DNA of 64,000 bases from CAYXEN01 sp964464035. Its GTDB lineage: Bacteria; Krumholzibacteriota; Krumholzibacteriia; WVZY01. Within the stretch, counting starts at the first letter, position 1, and the number at the start of each line of letters is the position of its first letter. The position numbers and the translations under genes were made by a program. Below are positions 8,648 to 16,623 of the stretch, in pieces. The notes under the pieces are model-generated. The model was given only the letters and a program-made list of their open reading frames with translations, was not told the origin of the DNA and did not search any database. Where the stretch lies: the NCBI GenBank assembly GCA_964464035.1, contig CAYXEN010000002.1, positions 28,133 to 92,132 on the forward strand, in the 5' to 3' direction.

Positions 8648-8724
8648 GGGCGATTAGCTCAGTTGGTTAGAGTGCCTGCTCGACACGCAGGAGGTCACTG
8701 GTTCAAATCCAGTATCGCCCACCA
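8648..8724 (+). tRNA. tRNA-Val (anticodon GAC), CCA encoded
   Basis: All arms fold: acceptor GGGCGAT/ATCGCCC, D arm GCTC/GAGT with AGTTGGTTA loop, anticodon stem CCTGC/GCAGG, T arm ACTGG/CCAGT with TTCAAAT loop, discriminator A and encoded CCA (8722-8724). The anticodon GAC (8682-8684) reads valine codons GUC and GUU. The anticodon loop reads TCGACAC, so position 33 is C where almost all elongator tRNAs have U, and position 32 is T. The usual loop would be CTGACAC, so these two bases look swapped. It lies 55 bp before thrS. Confidence 0.93.
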
Positions 8725-8778
8725 TTTCTATTCGATTCTATTCGATGAAGCACAGTCCCAAAGAGGCGCGCCGCAATC

Positions 8779-10701
8779 ATGACAGTCATAATAATGCCGG
8801 ACGGCTCGGAGAATGCTTTCGAAGCCGAGAAGGTACCCGTTAGCGAAGTGGTCGCTTCTCTCGGCGAGAGGTGGAAGCGGGAAGCCGTCGCGGTAAAGTT
8901 CGCCGGCGAGGTGTTCGACCTCCACCAGTCGATCACCGGCAGGGGCGAATTCAGGGTTCTCACGGCAAAGGACCCCGAGAGTCTCCCCGTTCTCCGCCAC
9001 ACTGCTTCGCACCTTCTCGCCTATGCGGTGAAGTCCCTCCACCCGGACGCGAAGCTCGGTATCGGCCCTCCCATCGAGGATGGATTCTATTACGATTTCG
9101 ATGTGAGCACACCCTTCACCCCCGATGACCTTGCCGGCATCGAGAAGAAGATGGCGGAATTGCTCGCCGCCAAGCCCGGGATCCGCCGCGAAGTGTGGGA
9201 TCGCAAGAAGGCGATCGAGTTCTTCGGTGCCAGGGGTGAGGATTACAAGGTCGAATTGATCGAGGATCTTCCCGACGAGAGGGTTTCGATCTACTTCCTG
9301 GGTGACTTCGTGGATCTTTGCGCGGGGCCGCATCTAGGCGAGGTCAAGTGGCTCAAGGCGCTCAAGATCCTCTCCTCCGCGGGAGCCTACTGGCGGGGGG
9401 ATTCCAAGAGGCCGATGCTCCAGCGGATCTATGCCACGGCGTATTTCAAGAAGAAGGATCTCGACGAGTATCTGAAGCGCAGGGAAGAAGCGGAGAAACG
9501 GGATCACCGCAAGCTGGGAAAACTTCTCGATCTTTTCGACGTGAACGAGGAGGCGGGAGGCGGTCTCGTCTTCTGGAATCCGAAGGGCGCCGTCGTCAGG
9601 GACGTCATCGAGCGTTACTGGAAACGCGAGCACATCGAGCGCGGGTACGAGCTGGTTTTCACGCCGCATATCGCCCGCGCGGGACTGTGGCGTACGTCCG
9701 GACACTACGACTATTACCGGGAAAACATGTACACGATGGACGTCGACGGGCAGGAGTTCGTGCTGAAGCCGATGAACTGCCCCGGACACATCCTCATCTA
9801 CAAGCGAAGACTCTACAGCTACCGGGAACTTCCCGTCCGCTTCGCCGAGATGGGGACGGTCTACAGGCGCGAGCTGTCGGGGACGTTGCACGGTCTGCTC
9901 AGGGTGCGGGGGTTCACGCAGGACGACGCGCATATCTTCTGTACCCACGAACAGGTGCACGAAGAAGTGGACGGGACCCTTTCCTTCGCAATGGACATGC
10001 TCCGGGCGATGGGATTCGAAGAGTTCAAGATAGAGCTGAGCGTTCGCAGTCCCGGCGACCGGGACAAGTACGCGGGGAGCGACGAGGAGTGGGAAATGGC
10101 TGAAAGCGCCCTGGAGGCGGCTGTCGAGAGGAAGGGGCTCCAGTACAAGCGGATGGAAGGCGAGGCGGTCTTCTACGGCCCCAAGATCGACATCAAGGTG
10201 ATCGATGCAATCGGGCGCTCGTGGCAGCTGAGCACCGTTCAGTTCGATTTCAACCTGCCCAAGCGGTTCGACGTCACATACGTATCCCGGAGCGGAGAAC
10301 GCCTGCAGGTGTACATGGTCCACAGGGCGCTCCTGGGATCCCTGGAGAGGTTCATGGGCATCCTGACCGAGCACCATGCCGGGGCGTTTCCTCTCTGGCT
10401 CGCCCCGGTGCAGTGCATCGTTCTCCCGGTGGGCAAGGCCAGCCATTCGTACGCGCTGTCCACCTTGGAGGAGCTCCGGAGGGAGGGAATCCGCGCCGAT
10501 ATAGACATGCGCGAGGAGAAGATCGGCTACCGGATAAGAGACGCCGAGATGCAAAAAATCCCCTACATGCTGGTGGTCGGCGAGCGGGAGGCTGAGAGCC
10601 GAGCGGTGGGCGTGCGAAAGAGGGGCGAAGGCGACTTGGGGAGCAGGAGCCTCCAAGAAGTAATGACGGAAATAGTTGACGCGGCCAAGCCGAAGTATTA
10701 A
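8779..10701 (+). CDS. thrS: threonyl-tRNA synthetase
   Basis: Class II synthetase that charges tRNA-Thr and edits mischarged Ser-tRNA-Thr. It has 640 residues in the order expected: N-terminal TGS domain (about 1-65), editing domain with HTASHLLAYAV and DLCAGPHL motifs, catalytic core with RYWKREHIERGY, the NCPGH zinc-site segment, YRRELSGTLHGLLRVRGF (motif 2), and the C-terminal anticodon domain (QCIVLPVGKASHSYA onward). It opens the thrS-infC-rpmI-rplT-pheS-pheT cluster conserved in many bacteria. No T-box or thrS operator mimic was recognised in the short upstream gap. Confidence 0.98.
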   Translation: MTVIIMPDGSENAFEAEKVPVSEVVASLGERWKREAVAVKFAGEVFDLHQSITGRGEFRVLTAKDPESLPVLRHTASHLLAYAVKSLHPDAKLGIGPPIEDGFYYDFDVSTPFTPDDLAGIEKKMAELLAAKPGIRREVWDRKKAIEFFGARGEDYKVELIEDLPDERVSIYFLGDFVDLCAGPHLGEVKWLKALKILSSAGAYWRGDSKRPMLQRIYATAYFKKKDLDEYLKRREEAEKRDHRKLGKLLDLFDVNEEAGGGLVFWNPKGAVVRDVIERYWKREHIERGYELVFTPHIARAGLWRTSGHYDYYRENMYTMDVDGQEFVLKPMNCPGHILIYKRRLYSYRELPVRFAEMGTVYRRELSGTLHGLLRVRGFTQDDAHIFCTHEQVHEEVDGTLSFAMDMLRAMGFEEFKIELSVRSPGDRDKYAGSDEEWEMAESALEAAVERKGLQYKRMEGEAVFYGPKIDIKVIDAIGRSWQLSTVQFDFNLPKRFDVTYVSRSGERLQVYMVHRALLGSLERFMGILTEHHAGAFPLWLAPVQCIVLPVGKASHSYALSTLEELRREGIRADIDMREEKIGYRIRDAEMQKIPYMLVVGEREAESRAVGVRKRGEGDLGSRSLQEVMTEIVDAAKPKY

Positions 10702-10788
10702 TATAGCGTGCACAAGCAGGGGATTCTCCCCTCACCTGCCGTCGAGTCGATTGGTAAGGTTTCTGTTTGCCGAAGTGTGTCGTATGCG

Positions 10789-10815
10789 AACGGATGCCTG
10801 CCATCCGTTTTTTTT
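10789..10815 (+). terminator. intrinsic terminator/attenuator in the infC leader
   Basis: A perfect 8-bp stem AACGGATG (10789-10796) with CATCCGTT (10802-10809), a 5-nt loop and eight consecutive T residues (10808-10815). It lies between thrS and infC, only 25 nt before the apparent infC start. It may simply end the thrS transcript, or it may be a regulated attenuator of the infC-rpmI-rplT operon, as L20 leader terminators are in Firmicutes. Confidence 0.85.
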
Positions 10816-10840
10816 GTTTCAAACAGGAGGTTTGTGGAAT

Positions 10841-11443
10841 ATCGCTAGAACGTTTCGTATCCGGGTAAATCGCCAGATAAGAATCCCGGAAATAAGGCTG
10901 ATAGACGAAGAAGGGAATCAACTCGGCATCATGCCGACGTCCAAGGCCCTGGAGATGGCGATGGAAAGGGGTTACGACCTCGTGGAGATTGCCCCGCAAT
11001 CGCGGCCGCCGGTATGCCGGATCATGGATTTCGGCAAATACAAGTACGAGTTGAAGAAGAAGCTCAAGCAATCCAAGAAGAAGCAGCACGTAATTCACGT
11101 AAAAGAGATAAAGTTCAGGCCGAAAACCGAGGAACACGATTACCAGTTCAAGAAGCGTCACGCCGAGGAGTTTCTCGGGAAGAACGACAAGGTCAAGTTC
11201 ACCGTCATTTTCAGGGGACGGGAACTCAGTCACAAGGAGCTGGGCGAAAGAATTCTCACGAGAATCAAAGAGGAGCTGAGCGATATCGGGGTGGTTGAGA
11301 AAGACGTCTCCTTCGAGGGGCGAATAATGACCCTCATCATGGCCCCCATCGCCGGCAAGGAGAAGCAGGTCAAGAGCGAGGGCGGGCAAGCCGCGGCCGA
11401 AGAGAGCAAGGAAGGTAACGATGCCGAAACTGAAGAGCAATAG
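10841..11443 (+). CDS. infC: translation initiation factor IF-3, apparent AUC start
   Basis: Binds the 30S subunit, prevents 50S joining and polices the start codon. The family N-terminus (VNRQIRIPEIRLIDEEGNQL), the YDLVEIAP and PPVCRIMDFGKYKY segments and the C-terminal ribosome-binding domain are intact. About 200 residues include an acidic/Lys-rich tail. No ATG or GTG precedes the family start in a sensible place. AGGAGG at 10825-10830 is 10 nt from an in-frame ATC (10841), whereas the in-frame TTG at 10832 is only 1 nt away. A rare AUH start fits the known infC autoregulation by start-codon discrimination. The gene overlaps rpmI by 23 nt. Confidence 0.95.
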   Translation: MARTFRIRVNRQIRIPEIRLIDEEGNQLGIMPTSKALEMAMERGYDLVEIAPQSRPPVCRIMDFGKYKYELKKKLKQSKKKQHVIHVKEIKFRPKTEEHDYQFKKRHAEEFLGKNDKVKFTVIFRGRELSHKELGERILTRIKEELSDIGVVEKDVSFEGRIMTLIMAPIAGKEKQVKSEGGQAAAEESKEGNDAETEEQ

Positions 11444-11618
11444 AGGAGCGAGAAAGAGGTTTCGTGTGACGGGAACCGGGAAGATCGCCCGCAACCACGC
11501 GTACAAGAGTCACATCCTGACCAAGAAAAGCTCCAAACGCAAGCGCAAGCTCGGCAAGAGCGCCCTGGTCGACGGAGCCAACATGCGCAGCGTCAAGCGC
11601 ATGCTCCTTTGCAAGTAG
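11421..11618 (+). CDS. rpmI: 50S ribosomal protein L35
   Basis: A 65-residue, very basic large-subunit protein with the family start MPKLKSNRGARKRFRVTGTG and the KSHILTKKS segment. Its ATG lies inside the end of infC (23-nt overlap, different frame) with a GGAAGG ribosome site within infC, which implies coupled expression. It is followed by rplT after 72 nt. Confidence 0.97.
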   Translation: MPKLKSNRGARKRFRVTGTGKIARNHAYKSHILTKKSSKRKRKLGKSALVDGANMRSVKRMLLCK

Positions 11619-11690
11619 CGGCGGATCCGAACCGCGACTCGAGACTGGAAATCCGGGAACGAATACTATGAATACAAGGAGGTAGTCGTC

Positions 11691-12053
11691 ATGCCCCGCA
11701 CCAAGAACAGCGCCGCCAGCAGGGAGAGGCGAAAGAAATATCTAAAGGCCGCGAAAGGCTTTTACGGCGGAAGATCGAAGCTCTACCGCACGGCACGCGA
11801 GAGCGTCGAGCGGGCGTGGACCTACGCCTACAGGGACAGGAAGCAGCGCAAGAGGGATTTCCGGAAGCTCTGGATCGCCCGGATCAACGCGGCCGCCAGG
11901 CTGAACGGATTGTCGTATAATCGCTTCATCTGCGGGCTCAAGAAAGCCGACGTCGAGATCAACCGCAAGATGCTCGCCGAGATGGCGGTCAACGACGAGC
12001 AGGGTTTCAAGGAGCTGGCCGAGATGGCCAAGGAGGCCGTGAAGGCATCCTAG
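11691..12053 (+). CDS. rplT: 50S ribosomal protein L20
   Basis: A 120-residue RNA-binding protein needed early in 50S assembly, and in several bacteria the autogenous repressor of its own operon. It shows the N-terminal MPRTKNSAASRERRKKYL and AKGFYGGRSKLYRTA stretches and the C-terminal globular domain (RDFRKLWIARINAAAR, MLAEMAVND). AAGGAGG precedes the ATG with a normal spacer. Order infC-rpmI-rplT is the standard one. Confidence 0.98.
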   Translation: MPRTKNSAASRERRKKYLKAAKGFYGGRSKLYRTARESVERAWTYAYRDRKQRKRDFRKLWIARINAAARLNGLSYNRFICGLKKADVEINRKMLAEMAVNDEQGFKELAEMAKEAVKAS

Positions 12054-12182
12054 GCCGCGGGACATGGCGGTCCGGCCGGGAGTGTCCGGCGGCGCCGGCT
12101 TCGGGATTGACTCCGATATCGGCCCGTGACGAATGATACGGACAAACAGCCGCCGCCGCTCGAGGAGCGCGGAAAATCGATA

Positions 12183-13196
12183 ATGGACATAGACAGGCTT
12201 CGAAAGACCATTCCCCGCGATATTGAGAATTGCCATACCCGAGAAGATCTTCAAACCATCCGCATAAAGTACCTGGGGCGAAAGGGCGAGATCACGGGCC
12301 TGCTTCGGGCGATAAAGGATCTTCCGCCCGAGGAGCGCCCGGCTGCGGGTGCGGCGTTGCAGAAACTCCGTGGGGAATGTGAAGCTCTCATCGCCGCCAA
12401 AGAGAAGGAGTTCGGCAGCGGCGAAACGTACGACGTATTCGGAGATTATCCGGCCGACCCGACGCTGCCGGCGCACGACGGCGAAGTGGGGCATCGGCAC
12501 GTCCTTTCCCAGGTTCTGCGCAGAATAAAGAAGATCTTCTACGGATTGGGGTACTCGCTGGCATCCGGCCCGGACGTGGAACTCGAGTATTACAATTTCC
12601 AGGCCTTGAATTTTCCCCCGGAACACCCTTCCCGGGATCTCCAGGACACCTTCTACGTAACGGACGAGATACTTCTGCGCACTCAAACTTCGCCGGTGCA
12701 GGTCCGATACATGGAGAAGCACAAGCCTCCGCTGAAGATAATAGTGCCGGGAAGGGTGTACCGGAACGAGAGCATCGATCAATCACACGCCGCCGAGTTT
12801 CACCAAGTCGAAGGATTGTACGTCGACAGGGACGTTTCCCTGGCCGACTTGAAGAAAGACGTGGAAATATTCGTGCGGGAGTTTTTCGGCCCCAAGAGCA
12901 GGGTGCGTTTCCGGCCGCATTTCTTCCCCTTCACCGAGCCGAGCGCTGAAGCCGACATGTCATGCTTCGCATGCAACGGGGAAGGATGCTCGATCTGCGG
13001 CAACGCGGGGTGGATCGAGATCATGGGAGCGGGAATGGTACATCCGAACGTACTGCGCGCCGCCGGTTACGATCCGGCCGAGTATTGCGGATTCGCCTTC
13101 GGGCTGGGGGTGGACCGGATAGTCATGCTCAAGTATGGAATCAAGGACATAAGGCTCTTCCTGGCGAACGACCTTCGTTTTCTCAGACAGTTTTGA
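12183..13196 (+). CDS. pheS: phenylalanyl-tRNA synthetase alpha subunit
   Basis: Catalytic subunit of the alpha2-beta2 enzyme that charges tRNA-Phe. From the ATG at 12183 it has 337 residues, the normal size; an upstream GTG at 12126 is in frame but has no ribosome site. The N-terminal coiled arm (IKYLGRKGEI) is followed by the class II core with HPSRDLQDTFY, FHQVEGLYVD (motif 2), the FFPFTEPS stretch and the FGLGVDRIVMLKYGI motif 3. pheT begins 15 nt after its stop. Confidence 0.97.
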   Translation: MDIDRLRKTIPRDIENCHTREDLQTIRIKYLGRKGEITGLLRAIKDLPPEERPAAGAALQKLRGECEALIAAKEKEFGSGETYDVFGDYPADPTLPAHDGEVGHRHVLSQVLRRIKKIFYGLGYSLASGPDVELEYYNFQALNFPPEHPSRDLQDTFYVTDEILLRTQTSPVQVRYMEKHKPPLKIIVPGRVYRNESIDQSHAAEFHQVEGLYVDRDVSLADLKKDVEIFVREFFGPKSRVRFRPHFFPFTEPSAEADMSCFACNGEGCSICGNAGWIEIMGAGMVHPNVLRAAGYDPAEYCGFAFGLGVDRIVMLKYGIKDIRLFLANDLRFLRQF

Positions 13197-13211
13197 CGAA
13201 ACGGTGACGAT

Positions 13212-15608
13212 ATGCTGATCAGCTTGTCATGGTTGAAGAAGTACGTGGATATCCCGGTGCGGATCCAAACCCTGGTGGAGGATCTCACCATGGCCGGGCT
13301 CAACGTGGAGAAATGCACGTCCGTCGGGATCACGGACGAGAGGATAATAGTTGGTGAAGTGGAAGAAGTGAGCAGGCATCCCAACGCCGACAAGCTGAAG
13401 TTGTGCAGAGTGAGATTGGGGGAGGGCAGGGTTCAGGAGGTAGTATGCGGAGCTCCCAACGTCGAGAAGGGTCAGAAGGTTGCAGTAGCCTTGGTGGGAG
13501 CGTCCCTTCCCGGCGGGATGAAGATAAAGAAGGCCAAGATCAGGGGAGTCGTCTCCGAGGGAATGATATGCTCGGAAAAGGAACTTGGGCTGGGCGAAGA
13601 CGCGGCCGGCATCATGGTTCTCGACGACTCGCTCGAAGTCGGCGCCCCTCTCTCGGAGGCGCTGTCGACCTCGGACACCATACTTGAAATCGAAGTGACT
13701 CCCAACCGTCCCGACCTGCTGTCGCACTTCGGCGTGGCGAGGGAAGTAGCCGCCCTGTACAAGCTCGATCTCGAGTTCCCCGAGGCGGCTTTCGAAGAGA
13801 CGGATGCGGCGGGGCACATGAAAGTCGTGATCGATGACGAGAACGATTGTCCCCGGTACACGGGCAGGATCATAAGGGGGGTAAAGGTGGGTCCTTCGCC
13901 CTCCTGGCTGGTCAAGGCGCTTGAATCGGTGGGAATAAACAGCATCAACAACATCGTCGACGCGACAAACTTCGTGATGCTGGAGCTCGGACAGCCCCTC
14001 CATGCTTTCGATCTTTCCAAACTCAGGGGAGGGGTCGTGAGAGTGAGGAGGGGAGGCAAGGGTGAAAGCTTGAACGCGCTGGACGGAGAGTCCTACGAGC
14101 TCGGCGACGAGCATCTGGTGATCGCGGACGGTGAGGGAGCCGTAGCGCTTGCGGGCATAATAGGCGGTGTGGAGACCGCCGTCTCGAACGAGACGAGAGA
14201 CATCTTTCTCGAATCGGCGTGTTTCGATCCGGTCGTCGTGCGCCGGGCGAGAAAGGCTTTGAATACCACCACGGAAGCCTCGTATCGCTTCGAGCGCGGA
14301 GCCGATCGCGGTATCTGCAAGACTGCGTCCGATCGAGCTTGTTCGCTTATCCTGGAGTTGGCCGGCGGACGCGCGGGCGGATTCATCGACGTCTATCCCG
14401 CGGGATACGCCCCGGTGAGGATAAGCCTTCGCCGCAAGGAGGTTCAGAGGGTATTGGGCGTCGGAATCCACGTCGATGAGATTAAAGCCATACTGGAGAG
14501 CCTCGAGTTCAAGTGCGTGGAGAAGACCGAAGAGGAGCTCGTCCTGGAAGTTCCTTCTTTTCGCCCCGACGTAGTGGAGGAAGTGGACCTCATAGAAGAG
14601 GTGGCAAGGATCTACGGCTACAACCGCATAGGCAAAGGTTGGGATTTTCGCTGCACCACCTATGCCAGGGAAGACCGTTTCGACGAGTTCGTTGAATCCG
14701 TTCTTGATCACCTGTGCGCGCGCGGCTTCGACGAGGTGATCACATCTTCTTTCGGCACGGGCGGGGAAGCGGGGATCTTCGGTTGGGCCGAGGACGACGC
14801 AAGGTCCAACCCCATCAGATTGAGAAATCCTCTCACCTCGCTGCATTCATGCATGCGCACCAGCCTGCTGCCGGGCATGCTCGACGTCGTGAAGCTGAAC
14901 ATCGACATGGGCGTGAAACGGATGAAAATCTGCCAGGCGGGCAAGGTCTTTCTCCGCAAGCGCGGTGAAGAGGGCCTGCCGGACGAGCGGATGATCCTGG
15001 AGCTCGTCATGACCCGCCCGATGGGAAGCGACTTCTGGTTTGACTCGAAGAAAGAAATGTATTTATTTGATACAAAAGCTGTTATAGAAGAGCTGGCCCG
15101 GTCTTTCAAGGTTGACCTGTGGCACGACTTTTGTTATGATTTCGACGGGGTATCGGGAGAATTCTTTTACAGCAGAGGCGAAAACAGGGTGATCGAGGGT
15201 GGGCCGATCGGGCGAAAGGCCGCCGAGAAGTACGATTTCGAGCAGGCGGTGTGGCACGTATCCATCGATCTGGAGAGGTTTTACAAAGCCATGGAGGTGC
15301 GCCCGGCCCACAGGCCTCTTCCCGAGTATCCCGTATCGAAGCGCGACCTCTCCCTCATCGCACCCGAGGGCGTCGGTTACGATGAGATCGAAAAAACTCT
15401 GGTCAAGACGGGAGGCGCCTTGATAGAATCGCTAAAGCTGTTCGACGTGTATTATGGCGAAAACATTCCCGAGGGGACCAGGGCTTACGGCGTGCGGATC
15501 CACTTCAGGTCTCCGGAACGAACGCTCACCGATAAGGAGATCGACAAACTGGTGGACAAGATTCTTCGTAAGCTCAAGAGCGATTTGAAGGTAAGCATAA
15601 GATCTTAG
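13212..15608 (+). CDS. pheT: phenylalanyl-tRNA synthetase beta subunit
   Basis: Structural, editing and tRNA-binding subunit, 798 residues as usual. Domains in order: N-terminal OB-type tRNA-binding domain with GEVEEVSRHPNADKL and VCGAPNV (about 40-150), the B3/B4 editing region with EVTPNRPDLLSHFGVARE and NNIVDATNFVMLELGQPLHAFD, B5 domain, catalytic-like domain, and the C-terminal anticodon-binding domain (VSKRDLSLIAPEG to the end). Paired with pheS. Confidence 0.97.
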   Translation: MLISLSWLKKYVDIPVRIQTLVEDLTMAGLNVEKCTSVGITDERIIVGEVEEVSRHPNADKLKLCRVRLGEGRVQEVVCGAPNVEKGQKVAVALVGASLPGGMKIKKAKIRGVVSEGMICSEKELGLGEDAAGIMVLDDSLEVGAPLSEALSTSDTILEIEVTPNRPDLLSHFGVAREVAALYKLDLEFPEAAFEETDAAGHMKVVIDDENDCPRYTGRIIRGVKVGPSPSWLVKALESVGINSINNIVDATNFVMLELGQPLHAFDLSKLRGGVVRVRRGGKGESLNALDGESYELGDEHLVIADGEGAVALAGIIGGVETAVSNETRDIFLESACFDPVVVRRARKALNTTTEASYRFERGADRGICKTASDRACSLILELAGGRAGGFIDVYPAGYAPVRISLRRKEVQRVLGVGIHVDEIKAILESLEFKCVEKTEEELVLEVPSFRPDVVEEVDLIEEVARIYGYNRIGKGWDFRCTTYAREDRFDEFVESVLDHLCARGFDEVITSSFGTGGEAGIFGWAEDDARSNPIRLRNPLTSLHSCMRTSLLPGMLDVVKLNIDMGVKRMKICQAGKVFLRKRGEEGLPDERMILELVMTRPMGSDFWFDSKKEMYLFDTKAVIEELARSFKVDLWHDFCYDFDGVSGEFFYSRGENRVIEGGPIGRKAAEKYDFEQAVWHVSIDLERFYKAMEVRPAHRPLPEYPVSKRDLSLIAPEGVGYDEIEKTLVKTGGALIESLKLFDVYYGENIPEGTRAYGVRIHFRSPERTLTDKEIDKLVDKILRKLKSDLKVSIRS

Positions 15609-15625
15609 CAGGGAGCCGATAGAAA

Positions 15626-15904
15626 TTGCAAAACCTGAAGAAATTCCACTTGTTGGATGAGAAGGTTGAGCAGACCATCAAGAAAATCAGCGGCCTACAG
15701 GCCAAGTATCAAACGCTCAAAGAAGAGAACATCGGCTTACAGAAAGAAATAAAAAGTTTGAAGGAACGTAACCGCGAGCTGACCATGGAGATCGAGGGTC
15801 TCCGGGAAACAAACAGCAAGATCGCGGGAAGTTCAATCGACAAGGAGGAGATCAAGAAAAGAATAGATCGGGTCCTGGAAAAGTTCGGGGAACTTCAACT
15901 CTGA
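15626..15904 (+). CDS. small coiled-coil protein next to zapA (ZapB-like)
   Basis: A 92-residue protein that is almost entirely heptad-patterned coiled coil (about residues 8-70: LDEKVEQTIKKISGLQAKY, KEENIGLQKEIKSLKE). It starts with TTG at 15626, with GGGAG 10 nt upstream; no ATG lies nearby. Small coiled-coil genes often sit directly before zapA in diverse Gram-negatives and are annotated as cell-division ZapB-like. Function here is inferred from that context and shape only. Confidence 0.7.
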   Translation: MQNLKKFHLLDEKVEQTIKKISGLQAKYQTLKEENIGLQKEIKSLKERNRELTMEIEGLRETNSKIAGSSIDKEEIKKRIDRVLEKFGELQL

Positions 15905-15974
15905 TTTCAGGTGCCTCGATTGCTTCCCGATGCCGGGTTGGTTCGATTGCGGCAAGAAAGGGTATTGAGACCAG

Positions 15975-16265
15975 ATGGAAGAATCAAACGTCACTACGGT
16001 GGAAATATTCGGACGTGAGTACAAGATAAAAGGTTTCGCCGACGAGAAGTACATACTCAAGGTAGCCAAGTACGTGGATGCAAGGATGAAAGAGCTTGCC
16101 AAGGGTTCTTCGTTTCCTTCCCACGACAAGCTGGCTATCCTGGCCGCGCTGAATATCGCGGATGAGTTGTTCAAGGGAAAAGAAGAAGCATCAGAAACCT
16201 TTTCCATGGTCGAGCAGAAAGCGGAAGAGCTCGTCGAAAAACTCGACCGAAGTTTCCAGGCGTGA
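15975..16265 (+). CDS. zapA: cell division protein ZapA
   Basis: FtsZ-ring-associated protein that bundles FtsZ filaments at midcell. The 96-residue length is typical. The N-terminal half carries the family beta-strands and VEIFGREYKIKG segment and the AKYVDARMKELA helix, and the C-terminal half is the coiled-coil dimerisation helix (LAILAALNIADELFKGKEE onward). It follows a coiled-coil gene by 70 nt and is followed by a 6S RNA gene, the same neighbour order as in many proteobacteria. Confidence 0.93.
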   Translation: MEESNVTTVEIFGREYKIKGFADEKYILKVAKYVDARMKELAKGSSFPSHDKLAILAALNIADELFKGKEEASETFSMVEQKAEELVEKLDRSFQA

Positions 16266-16292
16266 ACGTTTTGATTTTTCCCGCGATTTCTC

Positions 16293-16322
16293 TTGATACG
16301 CCCGCCGCGGTGCTGGTAGAAT
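16293..16322 (+). promoter_or_regulatory. sigma-70 promoter of the 6S RNA gene
   Basis: TTGATA (16293-16298) and TAGAAT (16317-16322) with an 18-bp spacer. The expected start of transcription near 16329 coincides with the first base of the closing stem of the 6S RNA. Confidence 0.7.
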
Positions 16323-16328
16323 TATAGA

Positions 16329-16513
16329 AATTCCCTACCATGTTCGTGATGGAGTGGTGATTATTGAGCCAACACCTGGTACGTAGGAAGCCCAAATCAA
16401 GTTTGTGATGTCATGCCCCCGAGCCGGGGAAGACAGAGCTTGCTTTGAGGGCATCCACTTGAAATATCAGGTTCAACAGTTCCCTACACACGGCATAGAG
16501 TGGGGAATTTTCT
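16329..16513 (+). ncRNA. ssrS: 6S RNA (sigma-70 RNA-polymerase regulator)
   Basis: A region of about 185 nt just downstream of zapA with its own promoter folds as a long rod. Its ends, AATTCCCTAC and GTGGGGAATT, form ten consecutive pairs (one G-U). Internal segments TGTTCGTGA, TTGAGCC and TACGTAGGAAGCCC on the 5' side resemble 6S RNA, and the 3' side contains TTGAAATATCAGG and AGTTCCCTAC. Length, rod shape and the zapA-ssrS neighbourhood match the family. Known role: an open-promoter mimic that traps RNA polymerase holoenzyme in stationary phase and templates short product RNAs. Exact ends are estimated; a T-rich tract follows at about 16508-16516. Confidence 0.85.
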
Positions 16514-16623
16514 TTTGCATCCAGTTTCCCCTCATGCGCCCGATCCACGAATTCCCAAGACTTTCAGCAAAGCGGGGCATATCCCCGATGCAGTGCCATT
16601 CAACATAGATAGGGGGACAAGCG

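Noticed and set aside
8725..8778. T-box or thrS operator upstream of thrS
   Set aside because: Only about 55 nt separate tRNA-Val and thrS, too short for a T-box, and no tRNA-like domain was seen beyond the tRNA itself.
10676..10831. Extended IF-3 N-terminus from 10676
   Set aside because: The added residues run through the intrinsic terminator and thrS end and resemble no IF-3. The ribosome site points to the ATC at 10841.
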